This document shows positions 1-10,266 of a stretch of DNA of 59,176 nucleotides, piece by piece. This DNA is from an uncultured Woeseiaceae bacterium (GTDB lineage Bacteria > Pseudomonadota > Gammaproteobacteria > Steroidobacterales > Woeseiaceae): contig CABXJW010000002.1 in the NCBI GenBank assembly GCA_902512585.1, positions 1-59,176 on the forward strand, read 5' to 3'. Numbering within the stretch: the stretch's first letter is position 1; every line of letters starts with the position of its first letter. Both the position numbers and the translations under genes were made by a program. The notes under the pieces were generated by a model. That model was not told where the DNA came from, made no database searches, and worked only from the letters and a program-made list of their open reading frames with translations.

Positions 1-1
1 G

Positions 2-925
2 ACAGTCAAAAGCCTCATAATCAATGAAAAGGTTATCAACTATATTGATGATGGTAAAAAAACCAATACTCCTGTTGTTTTTATAAGTGGTGTTGGAACT
101 TCAGTGAGAGCTAGTAGATTACTAGATTTCCTCAGATCTTTTAGAGAGGAATTAGGTTTACGACTAATTTCTATCGAGAGAAATGGTTTTGGTCAAACTC
201 TCTTTAATCCATTAAATGATATGGCAACATACTCGCAAGATATCCTTGATATTCTTGATCATTTAGATATTGATTCTTTCTCTTTATTTGGAATATCTGG
301 AGGGGGTCCATATGCTGCAAAATTGGCAAGTATAGCCCCTGAAAGGATTGAATCAATTCATATGGCAGCAACTTTACCGGTTCTTGGTACAAGAGAACGC
401 TGTAATGATGGGCAAATCTACAATATCTACAAAGATATATTTAAATATCCTATGAAATATTTTTCATTTCCCAATGATAGCCCTATACATATGATCGATG
501 GATTCCAAGATACTGCATATGATGATGCATCAAGAACATTCTATATAAACGGACAAATGGCTGACGTTTCACCTCTAGATCATGAATTAACCTTGTATTG
601 TGACGAAGGTGTTATTGATACTAACAGTATTAAAGCGCCCTTATATATCTATGCGGGCTTGTCAGATCCTTTATTATCAAATAATGATATTAATGACTGG
701 AACATTTATTATCCTAATTCTGATGTAATAAAAAGAGTTTATCCAGGAGAAGGTCATGATGTTCAATATCGTCATCTTGATCAAATTCTAATAGATATTA
801 AGTACAAAGGTGATAAAGTTCTAATTTGTAATAATGGTCAAGAGCAATTAATAAGATCATCTGATTTGAAACTTAGTAATAATTATCATTATGGGCTCTG
901 TATATGGAACAAATCATCTAACTGA
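2..925 (+). CDS. alpha/beta hydrolase fold protein (5' truncated by window edge)
   Basis: Frame is open from base 2, upstream of the listed start at 104 (TVKSLIINEKVINYIDDGKK...VVFISGVGTSVRA). Nucleophile elbow GISGGGPYAAKLA; late GEGHD-like His motif. Confidence 0.8.
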   Translation, partial: TVKSLIINEKVINYIDDGKKTNTPVVFISGVGTSVRASRLLDFLRSFREELGLRLISIERNGFGQTLFNPLNDMATYSQDILDILDHLDIDSFSLFGISGGGPYAAKLASIAPERIESIHMAATLPVLGTRERCNDGQIYNIYKDIFKYPMKYFSFPNDSPIHMIDGFQDTAYDDASRTFYINGQMADVSPLDHELTLYCDEGVIDTNSIKAPLYIYAGLSDPLLSNNDINDWNIYYPNSDVIKRVYPGEGHDVQYRHLDQILIDIKYKGDKVLICNNGQEQLIRSSDLKLSNNYHYGLCIWNKSSN

Positions 926-1045
926 CCTGATTCTTCATTAAATCTCAGGTAATTAATCATAAACTATAATGGTTACTATGCTTTAATACTAAAATATATA
1001 TGCGTATAATGTATATTATGTTAAATAGGATAAATATGTAATAGT

Positions 1046-1660
1046 ATGTTTGATGAAATAAGAATAGCAATAATTGTTTATCTCACTGCTTTAATGCCGA
1101 TGTATCTTCTTTTTTTTAAGTTTAAACATCATTCTAAATATGAATGGTTATACTCTATTTATATATTCAGTTTCTTTATATGTGTCATTGGCTGGGAGAT
1201 TTGGTTTACTTATGGATTATATGATGGCTTTAATGTTGAAGAAAGGCGCTCCCCCTTTCTTAATGCTGTCTTACCAATGAATATAAATTGGTTACTTAAC
1301 TCGTTAGCAGATGCTGGCACAATATGCCTTGGTGGAATATTATTATTAATAATAATTAGCCGTTATAACGAAAAGATATTTATGGAATGGAATTGGATCT
1401 ATTTTTGTATTTTGATGGTATTTACATTGAGCCAAAACATATTTGTAGAAATGTTCCTCTATTTTGATCAAATATCAATTGGGAAACCTATGTCCTGGGC
1501 ACCCTTTTCACCATTTGGCAACACATTAAACCCTGAATTGCTATTTATTAATGGCAGATCGATTATGCTACAAACCCAATTACCATGGTTAATAATGACC
1601 CCAATACTTTATGCCTATGCAATCATTTCATATAAACGCATATATAGAGGTAATGACTAA
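1046..1660 (+). CDS. multi-pass membrane protein of unknown function
   Basis: 204-aa ORF with several hydrophobic segments; no family recognised. Confidence 0.7.
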   Translation: MFDEIRIAIIVYLTALMPMYLLFFKFKHHSKYEWLYSIYIFSFFICVIGWEIWFTYGLYDGFNVEERRSPFLNAVLPMNINWLLNSLADAGTICLGGILLLIIISRYNEKIFMEWNWIYFCILMVFTLSQNIFVEMFLYFDQISIGKPMSWAPFSPFGNTLNPELLFINGRSIMLQTQLPWLIMTPILYAYAIISYKRIYRGND

Positions 1661-1678
1661 TTTCATGCTTACGATCAA

Positions 1679-3619
1679 TTAATTCTTATTTTTAGATATC
1701 ATAAATTGATCGAAAAATAATGTGATTTCTTGATGCTTATTTAATGGAAGGATTTTTGCGACATGCTGATCTGGTCTAATTATCACTACACACCCAGAGT
1801 CGCGATTTATTTCCCTCAACTCAAATATATCGTTACCAGGAATAGCATTAAATACTTTTTCATAATCGCGTAATCCATACTTACCTTTTGCTGGCCATAA
1901 AAAGTCTTGAAGATGCTCGATAGATAGATTTTCTTTCTGCTGAAAGACTGCATAAACATCAATTACGGCATCAATATCTTCATCATCAGGCGTGTATTTT
2001 ATAACTGGAGATTGCCGAGATTTAGATAAAAATTCAACAAGTCTATATGAATCAGTTGATGATTTTTTAGGGTGATTTTTTCCGCCAAAAATAAAGATAC
2101 GCCATCGCCCATCAGCCTTATTAAGATGGCCAATATGTTGAATTCTTCCATCAGCCGTACGACAGACTTCAGCTGAATGAAAGCGCTGCCCTACAATAAA
2201 TCCCTTGGCTAAATTCTGATAATCATTATTTCCTATGATAAATGAAGGTTCATACTTTATATTAGTTCCAGCTATGAAACCGGTTTGTTTAGTAAAATAT
2301 TTCTTAATGCTATGCGTTCCATCGATAGATTGATTTCTTTCATTCTTATTGAATAATTTACCGGCAACTATTTTAGTAAAATCTTTGTCCAACGAGATAA
2401 GATCTTGTGCCACTTTGCGCCGCTCTTCAGTATATGTTCGAAGTAACTTTGGGTGACTGCGACCAATTAATACAGAGGCTAATTTCCACCCTAAATTAAA
2501 CGCATCATGAATTGATATATTCATTCCTTGACCAGCTTTTGGGCTATGCGTATGACATGCGTCACCCGCAATGAAAGCTCGAGGATAATTCTCATTCATA
2601 TTTATTGATGCATTATCAAAAGAATCGGCCACTCTCTGACCAATCTCATAGACAGACCACCAAGGTACTTCCTTGACTGTTATCTTATATGGATGAAAAA
2701 TTCTTTGTGCAGCTGCGATAAGCTCGTTCAGTTCGATATTTAAGCTCTTTACTCTCTGATTTAATCTCAATTGATCTAACTCAATATATAAACGAACTAA
2801 ATATCCTCCTTCACGAGGAATAATTAACATTGATCCTTCATCTGCGGACTTAATAAATGATTTAATACGAATATCAGGGAAGTCTGTGACGACCAGAGCA
2901 TCCATCACGCCCCAAGTTTTATTTGATGAATCTCCTTGTAACGGTATTTCTAAGCATTTTCTTACAGTGCTTCTAGCTCCGTCACAACCAACAATATATT
3001 TTGATTTAATTGATTCAATCTTGCCTTTATTAGTGCCTTCAACTTTTTCAATAACTGTCTTAATAGGAAATACATTGACTTTATTCTTAATATTTCTATC
3101 AAAATCAACACTTTGAAGTCGACTGTTATAAATAGGCTTTAACTGAGTAACTGAATTGAGCATTCCATCTAGCAACAGATCATGGATGCGAGCTTGATTT
3201 AAAACCACGTGTGGAAATTCAGAAAGCCCTACTCTTGGATCTGCTGTTTTTTCACTACGAGTTATATTGTGAGTAGCTTTTTTATCTGGATCCCAAAAAG
3301 ATATTTGATTGAGCCAGTATGATTCCTTTAATATTAGCTCACTGGTATTATATGCCTCCATAATCTCCAATGTGCGACATGAAACACCATCTGCTTGGCC
3401 AAAGAGCATTGGACCCTGTTTTGAATCAATAATACAGGTTTTAATTTCTGGAAAAACCGCAAGCTGTCTTGCTAGTGTAAGTCCCGCTGGCCCACAACCT
3501 ATTATTAGAACATCTACCTCACTAGGGATGACATCAGCACTTGGTTCTGGAACCTGATCTCTATTTTCTTCTGATATTTGGAGATCTCCAGGAACGAAGC
3601 CATTTAAATGGTACTGCAT
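1679..3619 (-). CDS. FAD-dependent monooxygenase, phenol 2-monooxygenase/aromatic hydroxylase family
   Basis: N-terminal DVLIIGCGPAGLTLARQLA dinucleotide-binding motif; IAGDACHTHSPKAGQGMNISIHDAFNLGWKLA motif; ~640 aa length with C-terminal extension typical of phenol hydroxylase-like enzymes. Confidence 0.88.
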   Translation of the reverse strand: MQYHLNGFVPGDLQISEENRDQVPEPSADVIPSEVDVLIIGCGPAGLTLARQLAVFPEIKTCIIDSKQGPMLFGQADGVSCRTLEIMEAYNTSELILKESYWLNQISFWDPDKKATHNITRSEKTADPRVGLSEFPHVVLNQARIHDLLLDGMLNSVTQLKPIYNSRLQSVDFDRNIKNKVNVFPIKTVIEKVEGTNKGKIESIKSKYIVGCDGARSTVRKCLEIPLQGDSSNKTWGVMDALVVTDFPDIRIKSFIKSADEGSMLIIPREGGYLVRLYIELDQLRLNQRVKSLNIELNELIAAAQRIFHPYKITVKEVPWWSVYEIGQRVADSFDNASINMNENYPRAFIAGDACHTHSPKAGQGMNISIHDAFNLGWKLASVLIGRSHPKLLRTYTEERRKVAQDLISLDKDFTKIVAGKLFNKNERNQSIDGTHSIKKYFTKQTGFIAGTNIKYEPSFIIGNNDYQNLAKGFIVGQRFHSAEVCRTADGRIQHIGHLNKADGRWRIFIFGGKNHPKKSSTDSYRLVEFLSKSRQSPVIKYTPDDEDIDAVIDVYAVFQQKENLSIEHLQDFLWPAKGKYGLRDYEKVFNAIPGNDIFELREINRDSGCVVIIRPDQHVAKILPLNKHQEITLFFDQFMISKNKN

Positions 3620-3641
3620 AGTAGCAAATTTGATACCTATA

Positions 3642-5513
3642 TTATTGAATGATTTTTATTTTACCACCCATTCCGCTGTGAACCGAGCAATAATAATATA
3701 AAGTAACTGGTGTGGTTGAAGTAACGCTTAACGTTGTTTCAGTTGAGCTTACTTTTGTTACGCCATCAGTGTAATTACTAACACTTGAGTAAATACCACC
3801 CGAATGAGTTCCATCTGAAGTTGTTGAAAATACAAGTGGATGTCCTGATGGATTATTAAAGGTGTAGGTTTTACCTGATTTAAGTACCAATGATTTCTGC
3901 TGAACAACATCTATAAAATACTTATTAACACCACCATTATCGATGACTTTTGGCGCAGCAATAATGGTTATATTTTTAGGTGTATTTTCAGTAGTAGGTA
4001 TGAGGTCCGCATGAATCATCTGATTTTTAGTTTTTAAGGTAGCTTTTAAATCAGCTTTTGAGCCAGATCTCATCCAATTATTGAAATCATTATAAAAAGT
4101 TGTGATCTCATAAGGTGACCCATCTTTTTTGAATGTATTTTTGAATGCATCGCTCCACCCATAACCAGCTCTTAGAGCCTCAGCTTCTGCCCAATTAGCG
4201 TAATAATCAATCATAATTTTTTGATAATTAGCATCATCCTGATTCCACAAATACATCAGTGCTGCAAAACCGACAGAATATTGACCACCAGGGTTTTGAC
4301 CATTATTGTCACCCATATTAAAATCCTCAAGTGACAACGAAGCGTCCGCCGCAAAGAAATTAAATGCTTCATCAAAATGATCTTCTGCCATCTTAACAGC
4401 GTCATACCCAGAGATAGATGCACTTTCTACGTATTTTGCACCTATAATGATTCCTCCAAACTCTGCACCACCCTCTTCTATCCAGTTAGGCATGTATTTT
4501 GGAGTCGAAGCACTGTCATAAGTACTATCATTCCCTGGCCATGCCTTAGGGATGGCAAATTTACCAGTATCTTCAATTAAAAATTTCAAACCATTTTGAT
4601 GGACATGAAAATACTCATGCGCAATAATTTTTATTGAGCCTGTTGTTTCATCATTACCCCATAAACTATCTTGAAATAATTGCTGGTCACCTCCGTTTGG
4701 TAACTGAGCATACCCAACTCCACCAGCAGCAGATCTGTTAGCAAATGGATCAGAACCAGCTACACATGCATCTGTATCTTCTCTAGCTTGAATTACTGTA
4801 CAAAAATCGGTATTAAACTTAAGTGCTTCTGCATCAGATATTGAAGCCCTATCTTCAGCTAGTATAAAAGCATTTACAGGAACAACCTGACCGAGAGTAT
4901 ACTTACTGTAATCATAAATACCTTGTATGTATGTTTTCCATGGGCTTTCTATGGTTGCAGTCGCCTCATAATAATTCAAGCAGATAGGGAGATTTTCAAA
5001 ATCAATGGATTGCCATGAATAAGAATAATAATTCATTACGCTGTCAGATGATGATGCAGCTGGAGTGGCTGGATAAATTACAGTTAAGCATGCGAGTGTA
5101 TTATCTGCTAAAGAATCTGTTATATTTATGGTTATATTTTTAGCTGCAGATAGAGCTCCATCAGATACATTTAGAGTAACGGCATAAGAATTTTTTGTCT
5201 CATAATCAGGCGCAGCATTAAATGTCATTACACCAGTAGCTGAATTTATTGATAACGCACTTGCATCGGTCCCGCTAAGTGAGAATCTCAAATTACTTGA
5301 GTCCGCATCAGTGGCAGATGCTATTCCCACATTGGTTTGATTCTCAGCAACAGAGTATGTCGAAGCTGAGCTGATGACAGGAGCCACATTTTGCACTACA
5401 GCATATGCATCCATTGCAGTTGCGGCAACACCTCCACCATCACCTCCCCCACCACCACACGCGGATAATGCTACAACAGAAATTGCGGTGCAAAGATTTT
5501 GTTTGTTTCCCAT
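3642..5513 (-). CDS. lipoprotein with cadherin-like repeat, HExxH zincin-like metalloprotease region and C-terminal cupredoxin-like domain
   Basis: Lipobox-like LSAC followed by Gly-rich stretch; cadherin-like segment (PVISSASTYSVAENQT...DADSSNLRFSLSG); HEYFH with downstream EEGGAE; C-terminal HPLVFST...YYYCSVHSGMGGKIKI matching type-1 copper ligand spacing. Confidence 0.75.
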   Translation of the reverse strand: MGNKQNLCTAISVVALSACGGGGGDGGGVAATAMDAYAVVQNVAPVISSASTYSVAENQTNVGIASATDADSSNLRFSLSGTDASALSINSATGVMTFNAAPDYETKNSYAVTLNVSDGALSAAKNITINITDSLADNTLACLTVIYPATPAASSSDSVMNYYSYSWQSIDFENLPICLNYYEATATIESPWKTYIQGIYDYSKYTLGQVVPVNAFILAEDRASISDAEALKFNTDFCTVIQAREDTDACVAGSDPFANRSAAGGVGYAQLPNGGDQQLFQDSLWGNDETTGSIKIIAHEYFHVHQNGLKFLIEDTGKFAIPKAWPGNDSTYDSASTPKYMPNWIEEGGAEFGGIIIGAKYVESASISGYDAVKMAEDHFDEAFNFFAADASLSLEDFNMGDNNGQNPGGQYSVGFAALMYLWNQDDANYQKIMIDYYANWAEAEALRAGYGWSDAFKNTFKKDGSPYEITTFYNDFNNWMRSGSKADLKATLKTKNQMIHADLIPTTENTPKNITIIAAPKVIDNGGVNKYFIDVVQQKSLVLKSGKTYTFNNPSGHPLVFSTTSDGTHSGGIYSSVSNYTDGVTKVSSTETTLSVTSTTPVTLYYYCSVHSGMGGKIKIIQ

Positions 5514-5618
5514 TTTGATATCCTTAGACAGTTAAACTAAGTTGAAGTTTAATCAAATAAAGTTAGGCTTCAATTAATAATCAGCCTTTGTTACAAAATA
5601 AAACATTAAAGTGTCATT

Positions 5619-6695
5619 TTAATTTAACTCTAGTAATGCAATAAAATCCGAGTCTAAGTTACCTATAAGGAGAAGGTTGTCCCATTGGTTTACACTGGTG
5701 AGTGTTTTGATAAGAGATTCTTTGTGCTGAAAATTGTGTGTTATTTCACCTGATGGATTTATTCCCAAAATAAATGCATGTGTATTTTTTGGCGTAATAA
5801 GTTCTAATGGAAGTCCGCCGATCAACTTGCGTATAAATGGTTTATTGGCAAGCATATCAACAATCGGTTGGCGTATACCTGGTAATGCAACCCAGAAAGT
5901 ATCAACGCCATTAAAGGAGATGTTGTCAGGAAACCCAGGTAGGGTATCTATTAAATAGTCACTCTTACCTGCATTCGGACCCTCGAGCCACAATCTTTTA
6001 ATTTTAGCTCCAGCTGTTTCATTTACTAAAACATATTCTTCGCTTGGTCCTAGAGCTACTCCATTTGCAAAATGTAAATTTGTTAAGTGTACTTTAGTTT
6101 CATTGGTTACGGGTGAGTAGCTTAGCAGCCTTCCCGTAGCTTTATTTTCTAGAATACTGTATGTGCTATTATTATATGTATAAAGCTCGGTCGCATCTGA
6201 AAACCAAATTGTACCATCTCTTGCAATATCAAGGTCATCCACGAATAGCATTTTTTTACCATTAACACTGTCGGTTAAAACGCTGACCTTTTTATTCCGA
6301 TTGATTGATAACAAACCTTTGTCAGCATCTGCCACAATTAAATTACCATAATGATCAAAGTCCATACCCAAGGGTTTGCCATATGTGTTGGCATAAACAT
6401 CATAGTGACCCTCTATATCAAAGCGGATGATGCGACCATCTCGATAGCCAGTGTAAAAATAACCATCAGGACCTCTTGTAATATCTTCACCCCCAACCCC
6501 TACTCCCTTAAGTATTAGATTAATTGGCTTTAACTTCTCATTAATTGAAAACTCTCCCGTAAGACCAGGATTTAAAGATGGTTGCCATATTATCGGCTCA
6601 ATAGGTGATTTAACATATAGAAATACCAATAAAAAAAATAATAAAAAAATTATACTTAAAGTTAATTTAATAAAATTATTAATATATTTGATCAC
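5619..6695 (-). CDS. SMP-30/gluconolactonase/strictosidine synthase-like beta-propeller protein
   Basis: Repeats such as ITRGPDGYFYTGYRDGRIIRFD, MDFDHYGNLIVADADKGLLSI, LHFANGVALGPSEEYVLVNETAGAKIKRLW; N-terminal hydrophobic anchor. Confidence 0.8.
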   Translation of the reverse strand: MIKYINNFIKLTLSIIFLLFFLLVFLYVKSPIEPIIWQPSLNPGLTGEFSINEKLKPINLILKGVGVGGEDITRGPDGYFYTGYRDGRIIRFDIEGHYDVYANTYGKPLGMDFDHYGNLIVADADKGLLSINRNKKVSVLTDSVNGKKMLFVDDLDIARDGTIWFSDATELYTYNNSTYSILENKATGRLLSYSPVTNETKVHLTNLHFANGVALGPSEEYVLVNETAGAKIKRLWLEGPNAGKSDYLIDTLPGFPDNISFNGVDTFWVALPGIRQPIVDMLANKPFIRKLIGGLPLELITPKNTHAFILGINPSGEITHNFQHKESLIKTLTSVNQWDNLLLIGNLDSDFIALLELN

Positions 6696-6790
6696 AAACT
6701 TTTCCTTCTGCCGATTACCAATATTACTTAAATCCTAAATATGTGACTGTGATAAGATATTCTCCTTTTCGAGCTACAAAGAGCAAACTA

Positions 6791-6901
6791 ATGGAAGATA
6801 ATTTAAAGAGAAAAATAATCGGTATACTCTTATTTATTGTAGGTTTTACGATATTTGTTGTACCTTTTTTCTGGTTCATTTTTGTCGCTATTAATCAATA
6901 A
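6791..6901 (+). CDS. putative 36-aa single-pass membrane microprotein
   Basis: ATG at 6791 to TAA at 6899-6901: MEDNLKRKIIGILLFIVGFTIFVVPFFWFIFVAINQ. Below the ORF-track length cutoff; charged N-terminus then a hydrophobic helix. Confidence 0.4.
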   Translation: MEDNLKRKIIGILLFIVGFTIFVVPFFWFIFVAINQ

Positions 6902-6903
6902 CC

Positions 6904-7734
6904 CTAGAGCTTGGTTAACCTACTTACTCGCTCTTCTAGACCCATTATTTTCTCATAAGTACCTGGAAATAACCGCACTAGTATGTCAGCAAGTTTGGCA
7001 TCCATGCCTATCATTATTCTTCTCTTATTCTTCTGAACTCCTTTGATAATCTCTTTAGCTGCTTTTTCAGCCGAAGTGTAAGTTAATCTATCAAACTCAT
7101 TAAGCAACTTGGTCCGTGAAGCCTCGCTTGTGTTACTCCCAACTCTAGCATTATTTGCTATTTCTGTTTTTACACCACCTGGATGGACACTACAAACATT
7201 AACTGATGACTCACATAGCTCCATCTTAAGAGCTTCAGTAAAACCTTTGAGTGCAAATTTTGAAGAATTATAGGCAGCTTGGCCAGGTATAGCCATAATG
7301 CCAAAAATGCTGGATAAATTGATGATGCAGGCATTCTCCGACCTTAATAAGCTTGGTAAGAAAACTTTGACACCATTAACTGCACCCCAGAAATTTATAT
7401 TCATAAGCCAATGAAAGTCATCTAAATTACCATCAATAAATCGATCCATTAACGTCACACCAGCATTATTAATCAAGATGTCAATATCGCCATGATTACG
7501 ATACACAGATGTCGCGAAGTCATGCATTGCTTGATAACTTGCAACATCTAATTCATAGCAAGCTGAATCGATTTGCATTTCTCTGAGAATGCTCCGAGTC
7601 TCTGATAAATTGGAGGTGTCATTATCAGCTAAAATCAAAAAAGCATTTAAGCTGGCAAACTCAATAGCAAGCGCCCTACCAATACCAGACCCTGCACCTG
7701 TAATTACAATTTTCTTATCAGTGAATTTTTTCAT
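6904..7734 (-). CDS. short-chain dehydrogenase/reductase
   Basis: KKIVITGAGSGIGRALA Rossmann motif, NNAG, YNSSKFAL catalytic YxxxK. ORF opens at 7755; MKKFTDKK at 7734 is the more natural start. Confidence 0.9.
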   Translation of the reverse strand: MKKFTDKKIVITGAGSGIGRALAIEFASLNAFLILADNDTSNLSETRSILREMQIDSACYELDVASYQAMHDFATSVYRNHGDIDILINNAGVTLMDRFIDGNLDDFHWLMNINFWGAVNGVKVFLPSLLRSENACIINLSSIFGIMAIPGQAAYNSSKFALKGFTEALKMELCESSVNVCSVHPGGVKTEIANNARVGSNTSEASRTKLLNEFDRLTYTSAEKAAKEIIKGVQKNKRRIMIGMDAKLADILVRLFPGTYEKIMGLEERVSRLTKL

Positions 7735-8620
7735 CTTGAACTTTATTTTCTGCACTATGTAAGTGATCAGCTATTCTATTAGTAAATTCGGTCAATAATT
7801 CATAAGGAAAATCATGACCCATACCGGGTATTAGCCATAACTTAGCATTTGGAATGCATTCTGCCGTATCTATACCACATTCAACTGGGACTAATTTATC
7901 TTTATCTCCATGGATAACTAGCGTTGGCAAATTCAATTTTGTTAAATCAGCACATCTATTTGATGATGAAAGTATGGCTAAAATTTGCCTAATAGACCCT
8001 CCGGGTGTCATTCCTCGACTCATAATACGATCAACAAATTCATCTAACTCACTACTAGATCTAGGATACACTGGACTACCGATAAGTCTCCATAGTTGGT
8101 GATAAAATGACACAGGACTGTTGATATTTTTATTTTTGGTTCCCGATAAAATGAATTTTGCCACGTCCCAGTGAGGCCCAGGCATTTTTGGATTTCCAGA
8201 AGTAGACATAATAGAAGTTAAGCTTTTTATTTTACTGGGATGATGAATCGCCATTAATTGAGCAATCATACCACCCATTGATACCCCAATTATGTGTGCA
8301 TTATCTACATTAATTGATTCTAATAAATTATTGATATCATTCATCATATCTTTAAGGCTATAGCAGGAATTAACTGGAAAACCGCATTTGTATTTGAGTG
8401 CTTCTAGTATGATATTCGGGGGCTTTATATCAATAATATCAGACTGACCAATATCGCGATTATCAATCAAAAGCAAACATAAGCTCTTTTTAACTAAATT
8501 CTTTACTAATTTTGGTGGAGTGGCAGTAAGTGGCATGCCTAGCCCTTGCACTATAATAACGACAGGATCGGATGGATTCCCATACAATTTATAAGCTAAC
8601 TTTATTTTAGGCACATTCAT
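7718..8620 (-). CDS. alpha/beta hydrolase
   Basis: Nucleophile elbow GVSMGGMIAQLMA; IHGDKDKLVPVECG; GMGHDFP. Confidence 0.88.
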   Translation of the reverse strand: MNVPKIKLAYKLYGNPSDPVVIIVQGLGMPLTATPPKLVKNLVKKSLCLLLIDNRDIGQSDIIDIKPPNIILEALKYKCGFPVNSCYSLKDMMNDINNLLESINVDNAHIIGVSMGGMIAQLMAIHHPSKIKSLTSIMSTSGNPKMPGPHWDVAKFILSGTKNKNINSPVSFYHQLWRLIGSPVYPRSSSELDEFVDRIMSRGMTPGGSIRQILAILSSSNRCADLTKLNLPTLVIHGDKDKLVPVECGIDTAECIPNAKLWLIPGMGHDFPYELLTEFTNRIADHLHSAENKVQDEKIH

Positions 8621-8644
8621 AGTAATCAGAACTTAATAATTCGC

Positions 8645-10123
8645 TCATGGTTTCGATGTAAGCGTATAATCTTCTATTCGAACATCTGAGAGTAGTTTCT
8701 TGAATGATCTGCCATGCCCCGGGTAGAGCGTATTATTAACACCACTTGCATTAAGATACCAACTACTACAGCCACTCGACCAGACACTATTATTCAATTT
8801 AGCTTGGACATCAAGGTTGTACTTTAGTTGCTCTTTTTCTTTCACTTCAATATATTTATGAGTTCCTGCAAGTTTAATCAATTTAACGATATAATTTAAT
8901 TCCTGCTCAATGATATGCACATGAGATATCGTTCCTGCACCCGTATTTGGCCCAGTCACCATATGAAAGTTAGGAAAATCAGAGATTGAACAACCTTTAT
9001 AGGCAGTTTCATTATCAGACCAAACTTCGTGTAAAGTAACTCCATTATTACCTACCATGTTGATGGAATAGAATTGCTTACTTATATCAAAGCCGGTAGC
9101 CATTATAATGACATCTGCAGCGTACTTAATATTGTCTTCACCGATAATATGATTGTTGTTAATCTGTTTAATTGGTGATGTTATCAAACTAACGTTATCT
9201 TTATTCAGAGCAGGATAGAGTTCATCTGAAAGCAAAATTCGCTTACAACCCAGTTTATATTTGGGTTGCAGTTTGTTATGTAATGCGGTGTCATTGATTG
9301 AATCTCGCATATAAGTATTTATTCGTTTCGCTGCATTTGCACCTATTTTTGAGTCTTTTTTTACTATCGGGAACGCGATTAATTCCATGCGGATAAATAT
9401 AAACCAGCGATAGAGCTTCAGTAACCATGGATATTTTGCAAATCGTTGTTGTTGAGCAGATGTATATTTCTTGTCTCCTCTGGGTATGATGTAATTAGGT
9501 GTGCGCTGAAACACATTAAGCGTCTTAGCTATTTTTGCTATTTCCGGGATCACTTGTATGGCACTTGCTGCACTGCCAATGACCACAACATTCTTATCAT
9601 TTAGCTCAACTTCGTCTCGCCATTGAGCGGTGTGCATTACCTCACCATCAAATTTTGCCAATCCATTAAAATCTGGGATAAAGGGCTGATGAAGGCCACC
9701 ACCTCCATGAATTACATGATGCGCTTGAATTATATCGTTATTGGCAAGATGCACTTCCCAGAGACCACTTACTTCGTCTAGGATTAAGTCTGTCACTTTC
9801 ACCGAAAAATTCACATACGGCATAAGCTCATAATCGTTAACTATATTTTCTAAGTATTCTTTAATTTCAGGCTGTCTAGCATACACATGAGACCAATCTG
9901 GATTAGGGGCAAATGAATAACAATATAAATGTGATGGGACATCACATGCTGCACCTGGATATCTATTTTCATGCCATGTGCCACCAATACCATCAGATTT
10001 TTCATATATTGCAATATTATCTATATCGCTTTCTAAAAGCTTAATAGCTGCTCCAATACCCGAAAAACCCATACCAATAATGAGTACATCGAGTGGTTTT
10101 TTCTTAATCTGATTGGGCTGCAT
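8645..10123 (-). CDS. flavin-containing Baeyer-Villiger-type monooxygenase
   Basis: VLIIGMGFSGIGAAIKL; GGTWHENRYPGAACDVPSHLYCYSF; FDGEVMHTAQW resembling the BVMO fingerprint FxGxxxHxxxW; second Rossmann VVVIGSAASAIQVIPEIA. Confidence 0.88.
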   Translation of the reverse strand: MQPNQIKKKPLDVLIIGMGFSGIGAAIKLLESDIDNIAIYEKSDGIGGTWHENRYPGAACDVPSHLYCYSFAPNPDWSHVYARQPEIKEYLENIVNDYELMPYVNFSVKVTDLILDEVSGLWEVHLANNDIIQAHHVIHGGGGLHQPFIPDFNGLAKFDGEVMHTAQWRDEVELNDKNVVVIGSAASAIQVIPEIAKIAKTLNVFQRTPNYIIPRGDKKYTSAQQQRFAKYPWLLKLYRWFIFIRMELIAFPIVKKDSKIGANAAKRINTYMRDSINDTALHNKLQPKYKLGCKRILLSDELYPALNKDNVSLITSPIKQINNNHIIGEDNIKYAADVIIMATGFDISKQFYSINMVGNNGVTLHEVWSDNETAYKGCSISDFPNFHMVTGPNTGAGTISHVHIIEQELNYIVKLIKLAGTHKYIEVKEKEQLKYNLDVQAKLNNSVWSSGCSSWYLNASGVNNTLYPGHGRSFKKLLSDVRIEDYTLTSKP

Positions 10124-10209
10124 AAATACCTCAGTTATAAGGAAAACTAATTATATAGTGTAACTATTCATTTGAATGTTAATGCTGCAACAATTCGTTT
10201 AAGTAAGTC

Positions 10210-10248
10210 AAAAAAAAACAGCACGCCAAAGACGTGCTGCTATTTTTT
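10210..10248 (-). terminator. rho-independent terminator downstream of the TonB-dependent receptor (possibly bidirectional)
   Basis: CAGCACG-CCAAAGA-CGTGCTG hairpin at 10219-10239, flanked by an A-run on the left and T-run on the right. Confidence 0.85.
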
Positions 10249-10266
10249 CCTTAATGGCTTTAGAGC

